DNA of 64,000 nt from Actinokineospora auranticolor (GCF_002934265.1 NZ_PTIX01000006.1:310001-374000); one strand, 5' to 3'; numbered from the stretch's first letter, positions 1 through 8,825 are shown. The notes: generated by a model not told the origin, from the sequence alone. Made by a program: numbers and translations.

Positions 1-317
1 TCCTCACCGTCGCGGGCCGCGTGCTGGCCAACGGCTTCCAGCTCGCCCAGGCCGACGCCGAGGTGCCCGCGCAGCTGGTCGCGGACATGGAGAACTTCCG
101 CGACGACCTGCTCGCGGCCATGGCCGAGTCCGGCGTCCAAGTGCCGCCGGAGTACCTGGGCACCGGGACCGCCTACGTGATCCTGCAATTCTGGGTACGG
201 CTCTACGGGCAGGTCGCCTTGGAGGTGTTCGGCCAGTTCCCGTACCCGGTCTCCGACTGCGAGCCGCTCTTCGAGTCGATGCTCACCGGCCTGGTGCGCG
301 ACGCCGGTCTTCTGTGA
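1..317 (+). CDS. TetR/AcrR-family regulator, C-terminal part
   Basis: The frame is open from base 3 and stops with TGA at 315-317, so the start codon and the helix-turn-helix lie upstream of the window. What remains is about 104 residues of helical ligand-binding domain. The segment FWVRLYGQVALEVFGQF resembles the WHG-type C-terminal domain of TetR regulators, in which a Trp/Tyr-x-Gly helix forms part of the dimer core. It converges on leuS with a hairpin between them. The ligand and targets cannot be inferred. The family call rests only on this C-terminal signature. Confidence 0.7.
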   Translation, partial: LTVAGRVLANGFQLAQADAEVPAQLVADMENFRDDLLAAMAESGVQVPPEYLGTGTAYVILQFWVRLYGQVALEVFGQFPYPVSDCEPLFESMLTGLVRDAGLL

Positions 318-377
318 CGTGTCGCTGCTAGCTCCCTGGCGCTACGCGACGCCACATGCTCCTCAATTCCGCGGCAT

Positions 378-409
378 CCCCGCCCGGTCGGGAACGATGC
401 CGGGCGGGG
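378..409. terminator. Hairpin between convergent TetR gene and leuS
   Basis: A perfect 10-bp stem (CCCCGCCCGG at 378-387, CCGGGCGGGG at 400-409) encloses a 12-nt loop in the gap between the two convergent stops. There is no clear T-run on either side, so it is a probable bidirectional, non-canonical terminator. Confidence 0.6.
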
Positions 410-435
410 ATGAGGGGGTGGGTGGCGGAAGGAAA
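395..435 (-). repeat. Dispersed intergenic repeat, copy 1
   Basis: On the minus strand this segment reads TTTCCTTCCGCCACCCACCC followed by CCTCATCCCCGCCCGGCATCG. It matches 5860-5899 on the plus strand at most positions over about 40 bp. It overlaps the right arm of the 378-409 hairpin and the last bases before the leuS stop. Confidence 0.55.
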
Positions 436-437
436 TG

Positions 438-3254
438 TCACAGAACGATGTTGACCAGGCGGCCCGGTACCACGATGACCTTCCTCGGGGTCGAGTCGCC
501 GACCAGGGCGGCCACCTTCTCCTCCGCCAGCGCCGCCGCCTTGACCTCGTCCTGCGACGCGGCCGCGGGCACCGACACCCGGCCGCGCACCTTGCCGTTG
601 ACCTGGATCGGGTACTCGACGCTGTCCTCGACCAGGTAGCGCTCGTCCGCGGCCGGGAACGGCCCGTGCGCCAGCGAAGTGGCACCACCCAGCTTCGCCC
701 ACAGCTCCTCGGCGACGTGCGGGCACAGCGGCGCCAGCATCTGCACCAGCCCCTCCGCGACCACGCGCGGCGCGCCGTCGGGGAACGTCTTGGTGACGTG
801 GTTGTTCAGCTCGATCAGCTTCGCGCCCGCGGTGTTGTAGCGCAGGTTCGCGTAGTCCTCGTGCACACCGGCGATCGCCTTGTGCAGCGCGCGCAGCGTG
901 GTCTCGTCCGGCTCGGCGTCGGTGACCCGCAGCTCGCCGGTCTCCTCGTCGACCAGGTTGCGCCACAGCCGCTGCAGGAACCGCTGCGCGCCGATGACGT
1001 CCTTCGTCGCCCACGGCCGGGAGACGTCCATGGGACCCATCGACATCTCGTACAGCCGGAAGGTGTCGGCGCCGTAGGTCGCGCACATCTCGTCGGGGGT
1101 GACGACGTTGCGCAGGCTCTTGCCCATCTTCCCGTACTCCTGGCGCACCTTCTCGTCGCCGTGGAAGAACCCGCCGTCGCGCTCGACGACCTCCGACGCG
1201 TTCACGTACACGCCCCGGCTGTCGGTGTACGCGTACGCCTGGATGAAGCCCTGGTTGAACAACCGCCGGTACGGCTCCGGGCCGCTGACCTCGCCCAGGT
1301 CGAACAGCACCTTCTGCCAGAACCGCGCGTACAACAGGTGCAGCACCGCGTGCTCGACGCCGCCGATGTACAGGTCGACGCCACCGGGGTCGCCAGGGGA
1401 CTGCGGGCCCAGCCAGTAGCGCTCGTTCTCCGGCGCGCAGAACCGGTCGGGGTCGTCCGGGTCGACGTAGCGCAGCTGGTACCAGCAGGAACCGGCCCAG
1501 TTGGGCATGGTGTTGGTGTCGCGGCGGTAGGTCTTGGGGCCGTCGCCCAGGTCCAGCTCGACCTCGACCCACTCGGTGGCCCGCGACAGCGGCGGCGACG
1601 GCTCGGTGTCGGCGTCCTCCGGGTCGAAGGTCTTGGGGGAGTAGTCGTCGACCTCGGGCAGCTCCACCGGCAGCAGGTGCTCGGGGATCGCGACCGCGGT
1701 GCCCTCGGCGTCGTAGACCACGGGGAACGGCTCGCCCCAGTAGCGCTGGCGGGAGAACAGCCAGTCGCGCAGCTTGTACTGGATGGTGCCGCGACCGTGG
1801 CCGTGCTCCTCCAGCCAGGCGATGATCGCCTTCTTGGCCTCACCGATGTCCAGGCCGTCCAGGAACCCGGAGTTGACCGCCGGGCCCTCGCCGGTGAACG
1901 CCTCGCCGTCGAAGCCGGGGGTGGGCTCGACGGTGCGCACGACCGGCAGGCCGAAGGCGGCGGCGAAGTCCCAGTCGCGCTGGTCCTGGCCGGGCACCGC
2001 CATGATCGCGCCGGTGCCGTAGCCCATCAGCACGTAGTCGGCGATGAAGACCGGCACGCGCGCGCCGTTGACCGGGTTGGTCGCGTAGGCGCCGGTGAAG
2101 ACGCCGGTCTTCTCCTTGTTCTCCTGCCGGTCCAGGTCCGACTTCATCGACGCGGCCCGCCGGTAGGCCGCCACGGCCTCGGCGGGGGTCGCCGCGCCAC
2201 CGGTCCACCGGCTGTCCACATCGGACGGCCAGGCCGCGGTGGCGATCGCGTCGACCAGCGCGTGCTCCGGCGCCAGCACCAGGTAGGTCGCGCCGAACAG
2301 CGTGTCGGGGCGGGTGGTGAAGACCTCGACCTGCTCGTCGCCGACCGCGAACCGCACCCGGGCGCCGTGCGAGCGCCCGATCCAGTTGCGCTGCATGGCC
2401 TTGACCTTGTCCGGCCAGTCCAGTCCGTCCAGGTCGTCGATCAGCCGGTCGGCGTAGGCGGTGATCCGCATCATCCACTGGCGCAGGTTGCGCCGGAACA
2501 CCGGGAAGTTGCCGCGCTCGCTGCGCCCGTCGGCGGTGACCTCCTCGTTGGAGACCACCGTGCCCAGGCCCGGGACCCAGTTCACCGGGGCGTCGGACAG
2601 GTACACCAGCCGGTGCTCGTTCAGGACCGCCTGCTGCTCGGCGTGGTTCAGCTCCGCCCACGGGCGGCCGTCGGGGGTCGCGCGCTCTCCGGCTTCGAAC
2701 TGCGCCACCAGGTCGCTGATCGGGCGCGCCTTGCCCGCGGCCTCGTCGTAGTACGAGTGGAAGATCTTCAGGAAGATCCACTGCGTCCAGCGGTAGTAGG
2801 ACGGGTCGCTGGTGGTGATCCGGCGGCGCTCGTCGTGGCCCAGCCCCAGCCTGCGGATCTGCCGCAGGTAGTTGGCGATGTTGTCCTCGGTCGTCTTGCG
2901 CGGGTGCTGCCCGGTCTGCACCGCGTACTGCTCGGCGGGCAGGCCGAAGGCGTCGAAGCCCATCGTGTGCAGGACGTTGCGGCCGTTCATCCGGTGGTAG
3001 CGGGCGAACACGTCGGTGCCGATGAAGCCCAGCGGGTGGCCGACGTGCAGGCCCGCGCCCGACGGGTACGGGAACATGTCCTGCACGAACAGCTTGTCCG
3101 CGGGCACGTCGCCCGCCAGCGGCCCGACCGGGTTCGGCGCCTGGTAGGTGCCGTGTTCCTCCCAGTACCGCTGCCAGCGCTGCTCGATCGCGCCTGCCAG
3201 CGCGGCGGTGTACCGGTGGCTCGGCACCGACTCCTGCTGCTCGGTGTCGCTCAT
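438..3254 (-). CDS. leuS: Leucyl-tRNA synthetase
   Basis: This 938-residue class I synthetase charges tRNA-Leu with leucine in the cytoplasm. The HIGH signature appears as HVGH at residues 70-73 (within [17 protein letters not shown]). The KMSKS loop appears as KMGKS near residue 708, a variant seen in this family. The insert between the two motifs fits the CP1 editing domain, and the C-terminal end carries the expected anticodon-binding region. The length is typical of bacterial LeuRS. The ATG is preceded by GGAGGG. A leader ORF rich in Leu codons and a terminator hairpin lie upstream (3298-3397), which suggests transcription attenuation by leucyl-tRNA level. It reads convergently to the TetR gene. 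Confidence 0.97.
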   Translation of the reverse strand: MSDTEQQESVPSHRYTAALAGAIEQRWQRYWEEHGTYQAPNPVGPLAGDVPADKLFVQDMFPYPSGAGLHVGHPLGFIGTDVFARYHRMNGRNVLHTMGFDAFGLPAEQYAVQTGQHPRKTTEDNIANYLRQIRRLGLGHDERRRITTSDPSYYRWTQWIFLKIFHSYYDEAAGKARPISDLVAQFEAGERATPDGRPWAELNHAEQQAVLNEHRLVYLSDAPVNWVPGLGTVVSNEEVTADGRSERGNFPVFRRNLRQWMMRITAYADRLIDDLDGLDWPDKVKAMQRNWIGRSHGARVRFAVGDEQVEVFTTRPDTLFGATYLVLAPEHALVDAIATAAWPSDVDSRWTGGAATPAEAVAAYRRAASMKSDLDRQENKEKTGVFTGAYATNPVNGARVPVFIADYVLMGYGTGAIMAVPGQDQRDWDFAAAFGLPVVRTVEPTPGFDGEAFTGEGPAVNSGFLDGLDIGEAKKAIIAWLEEHGHGRGTIQYKLRDWLFSRQRYWGEPFPVVYDAEGTAVAIPEHLLPVELPEVDDYSPKTFDPEDADTEPSPPLSRATEWVEVELDLGDGPKTYRRDTNTMPNWAGSCWYQLRYVDPDDPDRFCAPENERYWLGPQSPGDPGGVDLYIGGVEHAVLHLLYARFWQKVLFDLGEVSGPEPYRRLFNQGFIQAYAYTDSRGVYVNASEVVERDGGFFHGDEKVRQEYGKMGKSLRNVVTPDEMCATYGADTFRLYEMSMGPMDVSRPWATKDVIGAQRFLQRLWRNLVDEETGELRVTDAEPDETTLRALHKAIAGVHEDYANLRYNTAGAKLIELNNHVTKTFPDGAPRVVAEGLVQMLAPLCPHVAEELWAKLGGATSLAHGPFPAADERYLVEDSVEYPIQVNGKVRGRVSVPAAASQDEVKAAALAEEKVAALVGDSTPRKVIVVPGRLVNIVL

Positions 3255-3297
3255 GGTGGTGTCCCTCCGCGCTTGTCTCGACCCTGTCCGACCCGGG

Positions 3298-3335
3298 AAA
3301 ACGAAAACCCCCCAGCCCGATGGGCATGAGGGGTT
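3298..3335 (-). terminator. Attenuator terminator hairpin of leuS leader
   Basis: On the minus strand AACCCC pairs with GGGGTT, with inner GCCC/GGGC (3306-3335), followed at once by TTTTCGTTTTC. It lies about 45 nt upstream of the leuS start and downstream of a leucine-rich leader peptide, so it is read as the attenuator rather than the end of the upstream gene. Confidence 0.7.
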
Positions 3336-3368
3336 GCCGCGCTCACCAACCTGGTTGGCTAGCGCGGC
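3336..3368 (-). promoter_or_regulatory. Long hairpin overlapping the end of the leuS leader ORF
   Basis: Minus-strand GCCGCGCT-A-GCCAAC pairs with GTTGGT-G-AGCGCGGC around a CAG loop: 8 bp, one mismatch, then 6 more pairs including a G-U. The left arm begins in the last codons of the leader peptide, so a ribosome stalled on its Leu codons would cover it. Plausible role: the pause or alternative structure of the attenuator. Confidence 0.6.
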
Positions 3369-3397
3369 CGACTAAGGAGCAGACGGGCCGTGCTCAC
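3359..3397 (-). CDS. Leucine leader peptide of leuS attenuator (12 aa)
   Basis: GTG at 3397 opens a 12-codon [15 protein letters not shown], with three consecutive Leu codons (CTG CTC CTT) and a TAG stop at 3359-3361. The GTG overlaps the TGA of the upstream phytase-like gene (GTGA), and an in-frame TAG four codons upstream rules out a longer peptide. The Shine-Dalgarno sequence is weak (GGCTGGG). A leader peptide, long hairpin, terminator and leuS in this order match the arrangement of classical amino-acid attenuators. Comparative work has predicted such attenuators before leuS in some Streptomyces. The peptide itself is inferred from context, and translation of so short an ORF cannot be shown from sequence. 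Confidence 0.65.
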   Translation of the reverse strand: MSTARLLLSRPR

Positions 3398-4578
3398 CCG
3401 CCCAGCCTACTCGCCACGTCGAGTCCGTTTCGCATCCGGGTCTCAAGACGGACCCCGAGTGCAACCAGTTGGGTGACCTGGGTCGCGGCGAAGTTGTCGT
3501 CGCTGACCAGCAGCAACGTCCGCTCACCACCGCGCAGGGTCGGGCCCCACGTCATCCCTTCGATATTGTCCAGAGTGGACAGACCAAGGTCCGCCAGGTC
3601 GGCCACGAGCCGCTTGCGCACCGGCCGCACCCCGGTCGCGTCGGCGAGGTCGCGGTTGGCGACGTTGCTCGCCCCGGCGGTCTCGACGAGGTAGACGCGC
3701 ACCTTGTTGCCCACACCGGTCACGAACGAGCGCTCCAGCACCAGGAACCGGCTCGGGTCCAGCGGGTCGACGGCCAGGATCGCGGTGACGCCCGTGGTGG
3801 CGAACCCGGTCGCCGGCACCGGCTTGGCGAACACCGGCTCCTGCGGGTACGCGTACTGCGCGAGCTGCCTGCCCTCGCGGGTCTGCACGACGATCCGCGA
3901 CAGCGCGCCGTGCTCGGGGGTGGCCTCGGGGCCGTCCTGCAGCAGCGGTCCCTCGACCGTGGAGACGACCAGGGTGCCCGCGGCGGCGTAGGTCAGGCCC
4001 TCGAGCACGAGGTTCTGCCGGGGCCCGCGGTCGGCGGTCATCCTCAGGTTCGCGGGCAGCGGTAGCTCGCGGGCGAAGGTGCCGTCACGGCGCGCGGTGC
4101 GGATCGACGGGTCGATCAGCACGCCGGGGCGCCGCTCGCCCTCCTGGCTCCACGTGTAGTCGCCGGTCCACGGGTCGACCCGGATGTCCTCGGGGTCGAC
4201 GGTGGTGCCGTCGCCGGTCGACAGCGGCGGGTAGGTGGCGCCGTCGGGCCTGCGGAACGGGCTCGTGCCGGTGAAGGTCACCGGGCCGAGGCCGTGCGCG
4301 GTCACGTCGAAGCGCGCGGTGTAGAACCGGGCGGGCTGGCGGTCCGAGCGGTCGTCGCTGATCAGCACGTACCCGCCGGTGCGGGGGTCGCGGTCGATGC
4401 CGGAGAGCCCGCCGACGGTGGTGCCCTGGAACACCAACCCGTTGGGCACCCGCTGCTCGCCGATCAGGCGGACCCCGGGCCGTGGGTGACCCGGGTGGGC
4501 CGACGCCGGGACGGTCAAGAGGCTGGTGGCGACCGCGGTGACGGCGGCGGCGCCGACGAGGGCCATGGCTCTGGACAT
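3394..4578 (-). CDS. Secreted esterase-like/phytase-family beta-propeller protein
   Basis: The chosen ATG at 4578 gives 394 residues starting with a signal peptide (MSRAMALVGAAAVTAV..., Ala-rich core, ASAHP cleavage region), so the product is exported. A longer reading from 4638 only adds a non-hydrophobic leader. The mature part carries repeats such as GGLSGIDRDPRTGGYVLISD and DNIEGMTWGP, characteristic of the 'esterase-like activity of phytase' domain, a predicted propeller that may act on phosphate esters. No substrate can be assigned. It is divergent from the SdpI-like gene. Its stop overlaps the start of the leuS leader ORF, so transcription of the two may be linked. Confidence 0.85.
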   Translation of the reverse strand: MSRAMALVGAAAVTAVATSLLTVPASAHPGHPRPGVRLIGEQRVPNGLVFQGTTVGGLSGIDRDPRTGGYVLISDDRSDRQPARFYTARFDVTAHGLGPVTFTGTSPFRRPDGATYPPLSTGDGTTVDPEDIRVDPWTGDYTWSQEGERRPGVLIDPSIRTARRDGTFARELPLPANLRMTADRGPRQNLVLEGLTYAAAGTLVVSTVEGPLLQDGPEATPEHGALSRIVVQTREGRQLAQYAYPQEPVFAKPVPATGFATTGVTAILAVDPLDPSRFLVLERSFVTGVGNKVRVYLVETAGASNVANRDLADATGVRPVRKRLVADLADLGLSTLDNIEGMTWGPTLRGGERTLLLVSDDNFAATQVTQLVALGVRLETRMRNGLDVASRLGG

Positions 4579-4632
4579 GACGGGTAGCACACCGCACCAG
4601 GGTGTCCGGCGGGTGGCGTTCGCACGACCTCC

Positions 4633-4638
4633 TACCAT
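4633..4638 (+). promoter_or_regulatory. -10 box TACCAT, leaderless start of the SdpI-like gene
   Basis: TACCAT ends 6 nt before the GTG at 4645. Transcription would begin at or next to the start codon, and there is no Shine-Dalgarno sequence. Confidence 0.5.
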
Positions 4639-4644
4639 CGAGCC

Positions 4645-5061
4645 GTGAACCTCGTGCCGCTCGCGCCCCTGGTGGCCGGCCTCCCGCTGCTCGCCATCGG
4701 TTTCCTCGGCCTGACCGAGCGCCTGCCCCGCAACCGCTTCGGCGGCGTGCGCACCCCGGCCGCACTGCGCAGCCCGGAGGCGTTCCGGGTAGCCAACAAG
4801 GTCGCGGGCCTGCCCACGCTGGTCGCGGGTCTGGTCGGCGTGCTCGGCGCGGTCGTCGGCTTCGTCGTCGGTGGCACCGCGGCGGTGCTGACCGTGTCGG
4901 TCATCGCCCTCGTCGGCTTGGTCGTCATCACCCTCGGCGCGGGCGTGCTGGGCGACCGGGCCGCAGCCGCGGTGCCCGAGCCCAAGCCGGAGCTCCCGGC
5001 GGGCTGCGCGGGCTGCCAGTGCGGCGGCTGCGACGTGCTCACCCGGGTGCAGGCGGGCTAA
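4645..5061 (+). CDS. SdpI-family membrane protein with Cys-rich tail
   Basis: The 138-residue product has three hydrophobic segments (about residues 5-22, 54-76 and 80-100) and the SdpI-like motif NRFGGVRTPAALRSPEAFR, in which Gly-Ile/Val-Arg-Thr-Pro is the family hallmark. SdpI in Bacillus gives immunity to a toxin, but most actinobacterial homologues are uncharacterised. The C-terminal tail carries CAGCQCGGC, a cluster of four cysteines that could bind a metal and is not part of the core family. The start is leaderless GTG. The last bases overlap the stop of the convergent yqgE by 4 nt. Confidence 0.75.
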   Translation: MNLVPLAPLVAGLPLLAIGFLGLTERLPRNRFGGVRTPAALRSPEAFRVANKVAGLPTLVAGLVGVLGAVVGFVVGGTAAVLTVSVIALVGLVVITLGAGVLGDRAAAAVPEPKPELPAGCAGCQCGGCDVLTRVQAG

Positions 5062-5690
5062 TTTTCCCGAACGTCACCTGGATGGGTGGCGAGCAGCGCC
5101 AGGGGCATGCCCTGGCGGCGCAGCACCCGACCCCACAGGTCCTGCTCGGCGGGCGCCACCACGTCACCGGGCAGAGCGGGCACCACGATCCAGTCGCCGC
5201 GGTCGATCTCGCCCGCGAGCTGGCCGACGTTCCAGCCCGCGTACCCGGCGAACACGCGCAGGCCGCGCAGCTTCGGCGCCAGCGCCGCCGGGTCGGCGTC
5301 GAGGTCGACCAGGGCCACCGGGCCGCGCACGCCGATCAGGCCGCGCACGCCGTCGGGGTTCTCCCCGGTCCGCATGGCGGCCAGGCACAACGCCGTCTTC
5401 TGCTCGACGGGCCCGCCGACGAAGACCGAGCCCGGTTGGGTGGCGTGCGGGCCCCAGTTGGGCAGCACGTCGTCGACCGGCACATCACTCGGTCGGTTGA
5501 GGACGACGCCCAGGGTGCCCTGGCCGCGGTGGTCGATGACGTACACGACCGTGCGGCGGAAGTTGTTGTCGAGCAGGCTGGGCGCCGCGACCAGCAGCGT
5601 CCCCGGTTCGACGTCGACATCGGACGGCACGCCGACATGATCCCATCCGGACGGGTGGCCGCGAGAGGAGAGCCGGGAAGTCGGGAACAA
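5058..5690 (-). CDS. YqgE/AlgH family protein (UPF0301)
   Basis: The protein has up to 210 residues. The family signature starts at VEPGTLLVAAPSLLDNNFRR and continues with GTLGVVLNRPSD, VFVGGPVEQ and RVFAGYAGWNVGQLAGEI. The family adopts an AlgH fold with no proven biochemical activity. A GTG at 5630 (VPSDVDVEPG) would remove the first 20 non-conserved residues and is an equally likely start; no strong Shine-Dalgarno sequence decides between them. It converges on the SdpI-like gene with overlapping stops. Family identity is firm and function is unknown. Confidence 0.88.
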   Translation of the reverse strand: MFPTSRLSSRGHPSGWDHVGVPSDVDVEPGTLLVAAPSLLDNNFRRTVVYVIDHRGQGTLGVVLNRPSDVPVDDVLPNWGPHATQPGSVFVGGPVEQKTALCLAAMRTGENPDGVRGLIGVRGPVALVDLDADPAALAPKLRGLRVFAGYAGWNVGQLAGEIDRGDWIVVPALPGDVVAPAEQDLWGRVLRRQGMPLALLATHPGDVREN

Positions 5691-5827
5691 CCCGCCCGGA
5701 CCGCGCGTTGGACGTAGCGGCCGGTGCCTTCGTGTCCCCCGGGCTCAACTGGAACCGCCTTCGTGGAATACCGCTCGGCTGGAGCCACGTCGCGCAACTC
5801 GCCGTGAGGCGACCGGGTGTCGGCCAG

Positions 5828-5855
5828 GATGGGCGGCCCTCACGGGCCGCCCATC
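5828..5855 (+). terminator. Perfect 12-bp hairpin without an upstream gene
   Basis: GATGGGCGGCCC (5828-5839), loop TCAC, GGGCCGCCCATC (5844-5855), then TGTATTT. It has the form of a plus-strand intrinsic terminator, yet no plus-strand gene precedes it; a short RNA from about 5700 could end here. Confidence 0.55.
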
Positions 5856-5859
5856 TGTA

Positions 5860-5899
5860 TTTCCCCCACCACCCACCCCCTCATCCCCACCCGGCACCG
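5860..5899 (+). repeat. Dispersed intergenic repeat, copy 2
   Basis: TTTCCCCCACCACCCACCCC then CTCATCCCCACCCGGCACCG. It is homologous to the minus strand of 395-435, and in both cases adjoins a strong GC-rich hairpin. Confidence 0.55.
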
Positions 5900-6085
5900 G
5901 CCCGTACCCGGCACCCTTCGCCCCCGCCCGGCACGGTCCCGACCTGGCACTCCTCATCCCGCTCGGTCCGGCCCCGACTTGGCGGGCCGTGTGCTCCCCG
6001 CCGTGCGGCGAGTGGACGGGTAGCCGCCGTCGGGGGAGCGGGAACGTGGGAACACGACCGGTCACTGGTCGGTCCCCGGCCCGGT

Positions 6086-6091
6086 TAGGCT
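6086..6091 (+). promoter_or_regulatory. -10 box TAGGCT of MFS gene, leaderless
   Basis: TAGGCT ends 8 nt before the GTG at 6100, the spacing expected if transcription starts on the start codon. Confidence 0.45.
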
Positions 6092-6099
6092 CGTGCGTT

Positions 6100-7386
6100 G
6101 TGAGCACGGCCCCAACCGGTATCGACCAAGAGGCACACCACACGCGCATCGGCGCGCGGGCCCTGCTGGCGATGGGCGGTTTCCGCAGGCTGCTTTTCAC
6201 CCGGTTCTCCGCCCAGTGGGGCGACGGCCTGTTCCAGGCCGGGTTGGCCGGTGCCGTGCTGTTCAACCCCGAGCGCGAGGCCGACCCGCTGGCCATCGCG
6301 GCCGGGTTCACCGCGCTGCTGCTGCCCTACTCGATCATCGGCCCGTTCGCGGGCGCGCTGCTCGACCGCTGGGACCGGCGCCGGGTGCTCGTCCTCGCCA
6401 ACGCGGTGCGCGGCCTGCTCATCCTGGTGGCCGCGCTGGCGGTGGCCACCGGCGCGGGCGGCACCGTGCTGTTCACCCTGGCCCTGGTGGTGATCGGGGT
6501 CAGCCGGTTCGTCAACTCCGGGTTGTCGGCTGCGCAGCCGCACGTGGTGCCGGTGCGCAACCTGGTCGAGGCGAACGCGCTGGCCACGACGCTCGGCGCG
6601 GTCATCGCGGTGATCGGCGCAGGCTGCGCGGTCGGCCTGCGGGCGCTGTTCGGCGACCACGACCTGGGCTCGGGCCTGACCACCGGGTTCGCCGTGTTCG
6701 GCTCGATCGCGTCGGCCTGGTTCGCGAGCCGTTTCACCCGGGGCGCCCTCGGCCCGGACGAGGTCGACGAGCCCGCGCAGCCGCTGGTGGCGGTGGCCAG
6801 GGGCCTGTTCGACGGCGGTCGGGCCGCCGTCCGCACACCGACTGTGCTGGCCGGGTTCGTCGGGCTGATGGCCCACCGGATGGCCTTCGGCGTAGCGCTG
6901 CTGATGGTCGTGCTGCTCATGCGCTTCCGCTTCGGCGAGGGCATGGGCGGGCTCGGCGAGGCGGTGGCCCTGGTCGGTGTCGGCATCCTCATCGCGGGCC
7001 TGGTCACCGCCCGGCTGGTCACCGCGCTGGGCAGGCGCCGCACGCTGGCGGGCGGGCTGCTGCTCGGCGCGGTCACCGTGATCGGCCTCGGGCTGCCGCT
7101 GACCATGCCCACCACGCTCGCCGCCGCGCTGCTGATGTCCTTCGCCGGGCAGGTCGTGAAGCTGTGCGTGGACGCCGCCGTGCAGCGCGACGTCGGCGAC
7201 GAGCTGCGCGGCCGGGTGTTCGCGCTCTACGACACCCTGGTCAACGTCGCCCAGGTCGCGTCGGTCGCGCTGGCCGCGCTGGTGGTGGCGCCGGACGGCG
7301 GCTCACCCGGCCTGGTGCTCGCCGCCGGTGCCTGCTACTTCGTCGGCCTCGCCGGGTTCGCCCTGGTCAGCCGCGACCACGCCTAG
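6100..7386 (+). CDS. MFS transporter
   Basis: This 428-residue integral membrane protein has about 12 hydrophobic segments and the MFS loop motif LLDRWDRRRVLVLAN after the second helix. GELRGRVFALYDTLVNVAQ-like sequence near the C-terminus is typical of the MFS_3/enterobactin-exporter type of actinobacterial permeases. An earlier GTG-type frame extension exists but lacks conserved sequence; GTG at 6100 fits a leaderless transcript from TAGGCT. The substrate is unknown. Its last 84 bases overlap the 3' end of the convergent cca gene, so the two transcripts are complementary there. Confidence 0.88.
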   Translation: MSTAPTGIDQEAHHTRIGARALLAMGGFRRLLFTRFSAQWGDGLFQAGLAGAVLFNPEREADPLAIAAGFTALLLPYSIIGPFAGALLDRWDRRRVLVLANAVRGLLILVAALAVATGAGGTVLFTLALVVIGVSRFVNSGLSAAQPHVVPVRNLVEANALATTLGAVIAVIGAGCAVGLRALFGDHDLGSGLTTGFAVFGSIASAWFASRFTRGALGPDEVDEPAQPLVAVARGLFDGGRAAVRTPTVLAGFVGLMAHRMAFGVALLMVVLLMRFRFGEGMGGLGEAVALVGVGILIAGLVTARLVTALGRRRTLAGGLLLGAVTVIGLGLPLTMPTTLAAALLMSFAGQVVKLCVDAAVQRDVGDELRGRVFALYDTLVNVAQVASVALAALVVAPDGGSPGLVLAAGACYFVGLAGFALVSRDHA

Positions 7387-8811
7387 GCCCTGCGCGCGCG
7401 CCCACGAACGCAACGCGGCCTCGGCGTCCGCCCGCGACATCGGCCCCTGGTCCAGCCGCAGCTCCTTGAGGTGCGTCCACGCCCGGCCGACCAGCGGACC
7501 CGGCGGGATGTCGAGCAGCCGCATGATCTCGTTGCCGTCGAGGTCGGGCCGCACCCTGGCCAGGTCCTCCTCGGCGGCCAGCCGGTCGATGCGCTCCTCC
7601 AGGCCGTCGTAGGTGCGCTGGAGCGCGGCGGCCTTGCGCCGGTTGCGGGTGGTGCAGTCGGCGCGGACCAGCTTGTGCAGCCGGGACAGCAGGTCGCCCG
7701 CGTCGGTGACGTAGCGGCGGACGGCGGAGTCGGTCCACTCGCCCTTGCCGTAGCCGTGGAAACGCAGGTGCAGGAACACCAGGCGGGCCACGTCCTCGGT
7801 GACCTCCTTGGAGTACCGCAGCGCCCGCAAGCGTTTGCGCACCAGCTTGGCGCCGACCACCTCGTGGTGGTGGAAGCTCACCCCGCCGCCGTCCATGTGC
7901 CTGCGGGTGTCCGGCTTGCCGATGTCGTGCAGCAGCGCGGCCAGCCGCAGCACCAGGTCCGGGCCGTCCTCCTCCAGGTCGATCGCTTGCTGCAGGACGA
8001 CCAGCGAGTGCTCGTAGACGTCCTTGTGCTGGTGGTGCTCGTCGATCTCCAGGCGCATCGCGGGCACCTCGGGCAGCACGTGCGCGGCCAGGCCGCTGTC
8101 GACCAGCAGCCGCACCCCCTCGCGCGCGTGCGGCCCGCAGATCAGCTTGTTGACCTCGGCCTGCACCCGCTCCGGGGTGATCCGGGCGATCTCGTCGGCC
8201 ATCTCGGTCAGCGCGGCGAGCACCCGCGGCGCGCAGGTGAAGCCGAGCTGCGCGACGAAGCGGACCGCGCGCAGCATCCGCAGCGGGTCGTCGGCGAAGG
8301 ACTCCTGCGGGGTGGCCGGGGTGTCGAGCACCCGCGCGGCCAGCGCGCCGAGGCCGTCGTGCGGGTCGATGAACGTCCGGGTCGCCAGGTCGACGGCCAT
8401 CGCGTTGACGGTGAAGTCCCGGCGGACCAGGTCGGCCTCGATGGAGTCGCCGAAGCGGACCTCGGGGTTGCGGCTGACCCGGTCGTAGGCGTCGGAGCGG
8501 AACGTGGTGATCTCGCACTGCGCGCCGCGCTTGGCCGCGCCGACCGTGCCGAACGCGATACCGGTGTCCCAGACCGCGTCCGCCCAGCCGCTGACCAGCT
8601 TCATGACCTCCGGCGGTCGCGCGTCGGTGGTGAAGTCCAGGTCGTTGCCGAGCCTGCCCAGCATCGCGTCGCGGACGCTGCCACCGACCAGGTAGACGCG
8701 GTGACCCGCCTGGGTGAAGCGGGCGGCGAGGTCGTCGGCGACGGGGGAGACGCGGAGCAGTTCCACGACCGCGTTCTGCGCGGCCGCGGTGGCATCGGGC
8801 GTTCGGGACAC
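7303..8811 (-). CDS. cca: CCA tRNA nucleotidyltransferase
   Basis: The 502-residue enzyme adds or repairs the 3' CCA of tRNA using CTP and ATP. The class II nucleotidyltransferase head has LVGGSVRD (about residues 38-46), the metal-binding DLDFTTDA pair and [20 protein letters not shown] follows, and then an HD domain with HLLHDIGK-type [14 protein letters not shown] near residue 295. Start GTG 8811 follows a TACGCT box by 8 nt, giving a leaderless divergent pair with the nudix gene. The extreme C-terminus ([15 protein letters not shown]) is encoded within the end of the convergent MFS gene and is probably non-essential sequence. Confidence 0.95.
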   Translation of the reverse strand: MSRTPDATAAAQNAVVELLRVSPVADDLAARFTQAGHRVYLVGGSVRDAMLGRLGNDLDFTTDARPPEVMKLVSGWADAVWDTGIAFGTVGAAKRGAQCEITTFRSDAYDRVSRNPEVRFGDSIEADLVRRDFTVNAMAVDLATRTFIDPHDGLGALAARVLDTPATPQESFADDPLRMLRAVRFVAQLGFTCAPRVLAALTEMADEIARITPERVQAEVNKLICGPHAREGVRLLVDSGLAAHVLPEVPAMRLEIDEHHQHKDVYEHSLVVLQQAIDLEEDGPDLVLRLAALLHDIGKPDTRRHMDGGGVSFHHHEVVGAKLVRKRLRALRYSKEVTEDVARLVFLHLRFHGYGKGEWTDSAVRRYVTDAGDLLSRLHKLVRADCTTRNRRKAAALQRTYDGLEERIDRLAAEEDLARVRPDLDGNEIMRLLDIPPGPLVGRAWTHLKELRLDQGPMSRADAEAALRSWARAQGLGVVAADQGEPGEADEVAGTGGEHQAG

Positions 8812-8819
8812 GATGGACG

Positions 8820-8825
8820 AGCGTA
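8820..8825 (-). promoter_or_regulatory. -10 box of cca, leaderless
   Basis: TACGCT on the minus strand lies 8 nt before GTG 8811. Confidence 0.4.

Larger units (their letters stand above)
5691..6099. other. Intergenic region with orphan hairpin and repeat
   Basis: No convincing gene is seen in these 409 bases between divergent yqgE and MFS genes. It holds a strong plus-strand terminator-like hairpin (5828-5855), the second copy of a dispersed repeat (5860-5899), and C-rich low-complexity sequence up to about 5990. The MFS promoter lies at the right end. Confidence 0.6.

Noticed and set aside
435..3329. Long plus-strand open frame of about 960 codons opposite leuS
   Set aside because: It mirrors the codon pattern of leuS on the other strand, as high-GC genes commonly produce; the translated sequence is Val/Arg/Leu-rich with no family resemblance.
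3255..3400. T-box riboswitch before leuS
   Set aside because: No AGGGTGGNACCGCG-type T-box sequence is seen; the leader peptide with Leu codons and the attenuator hairpin explain the region better.
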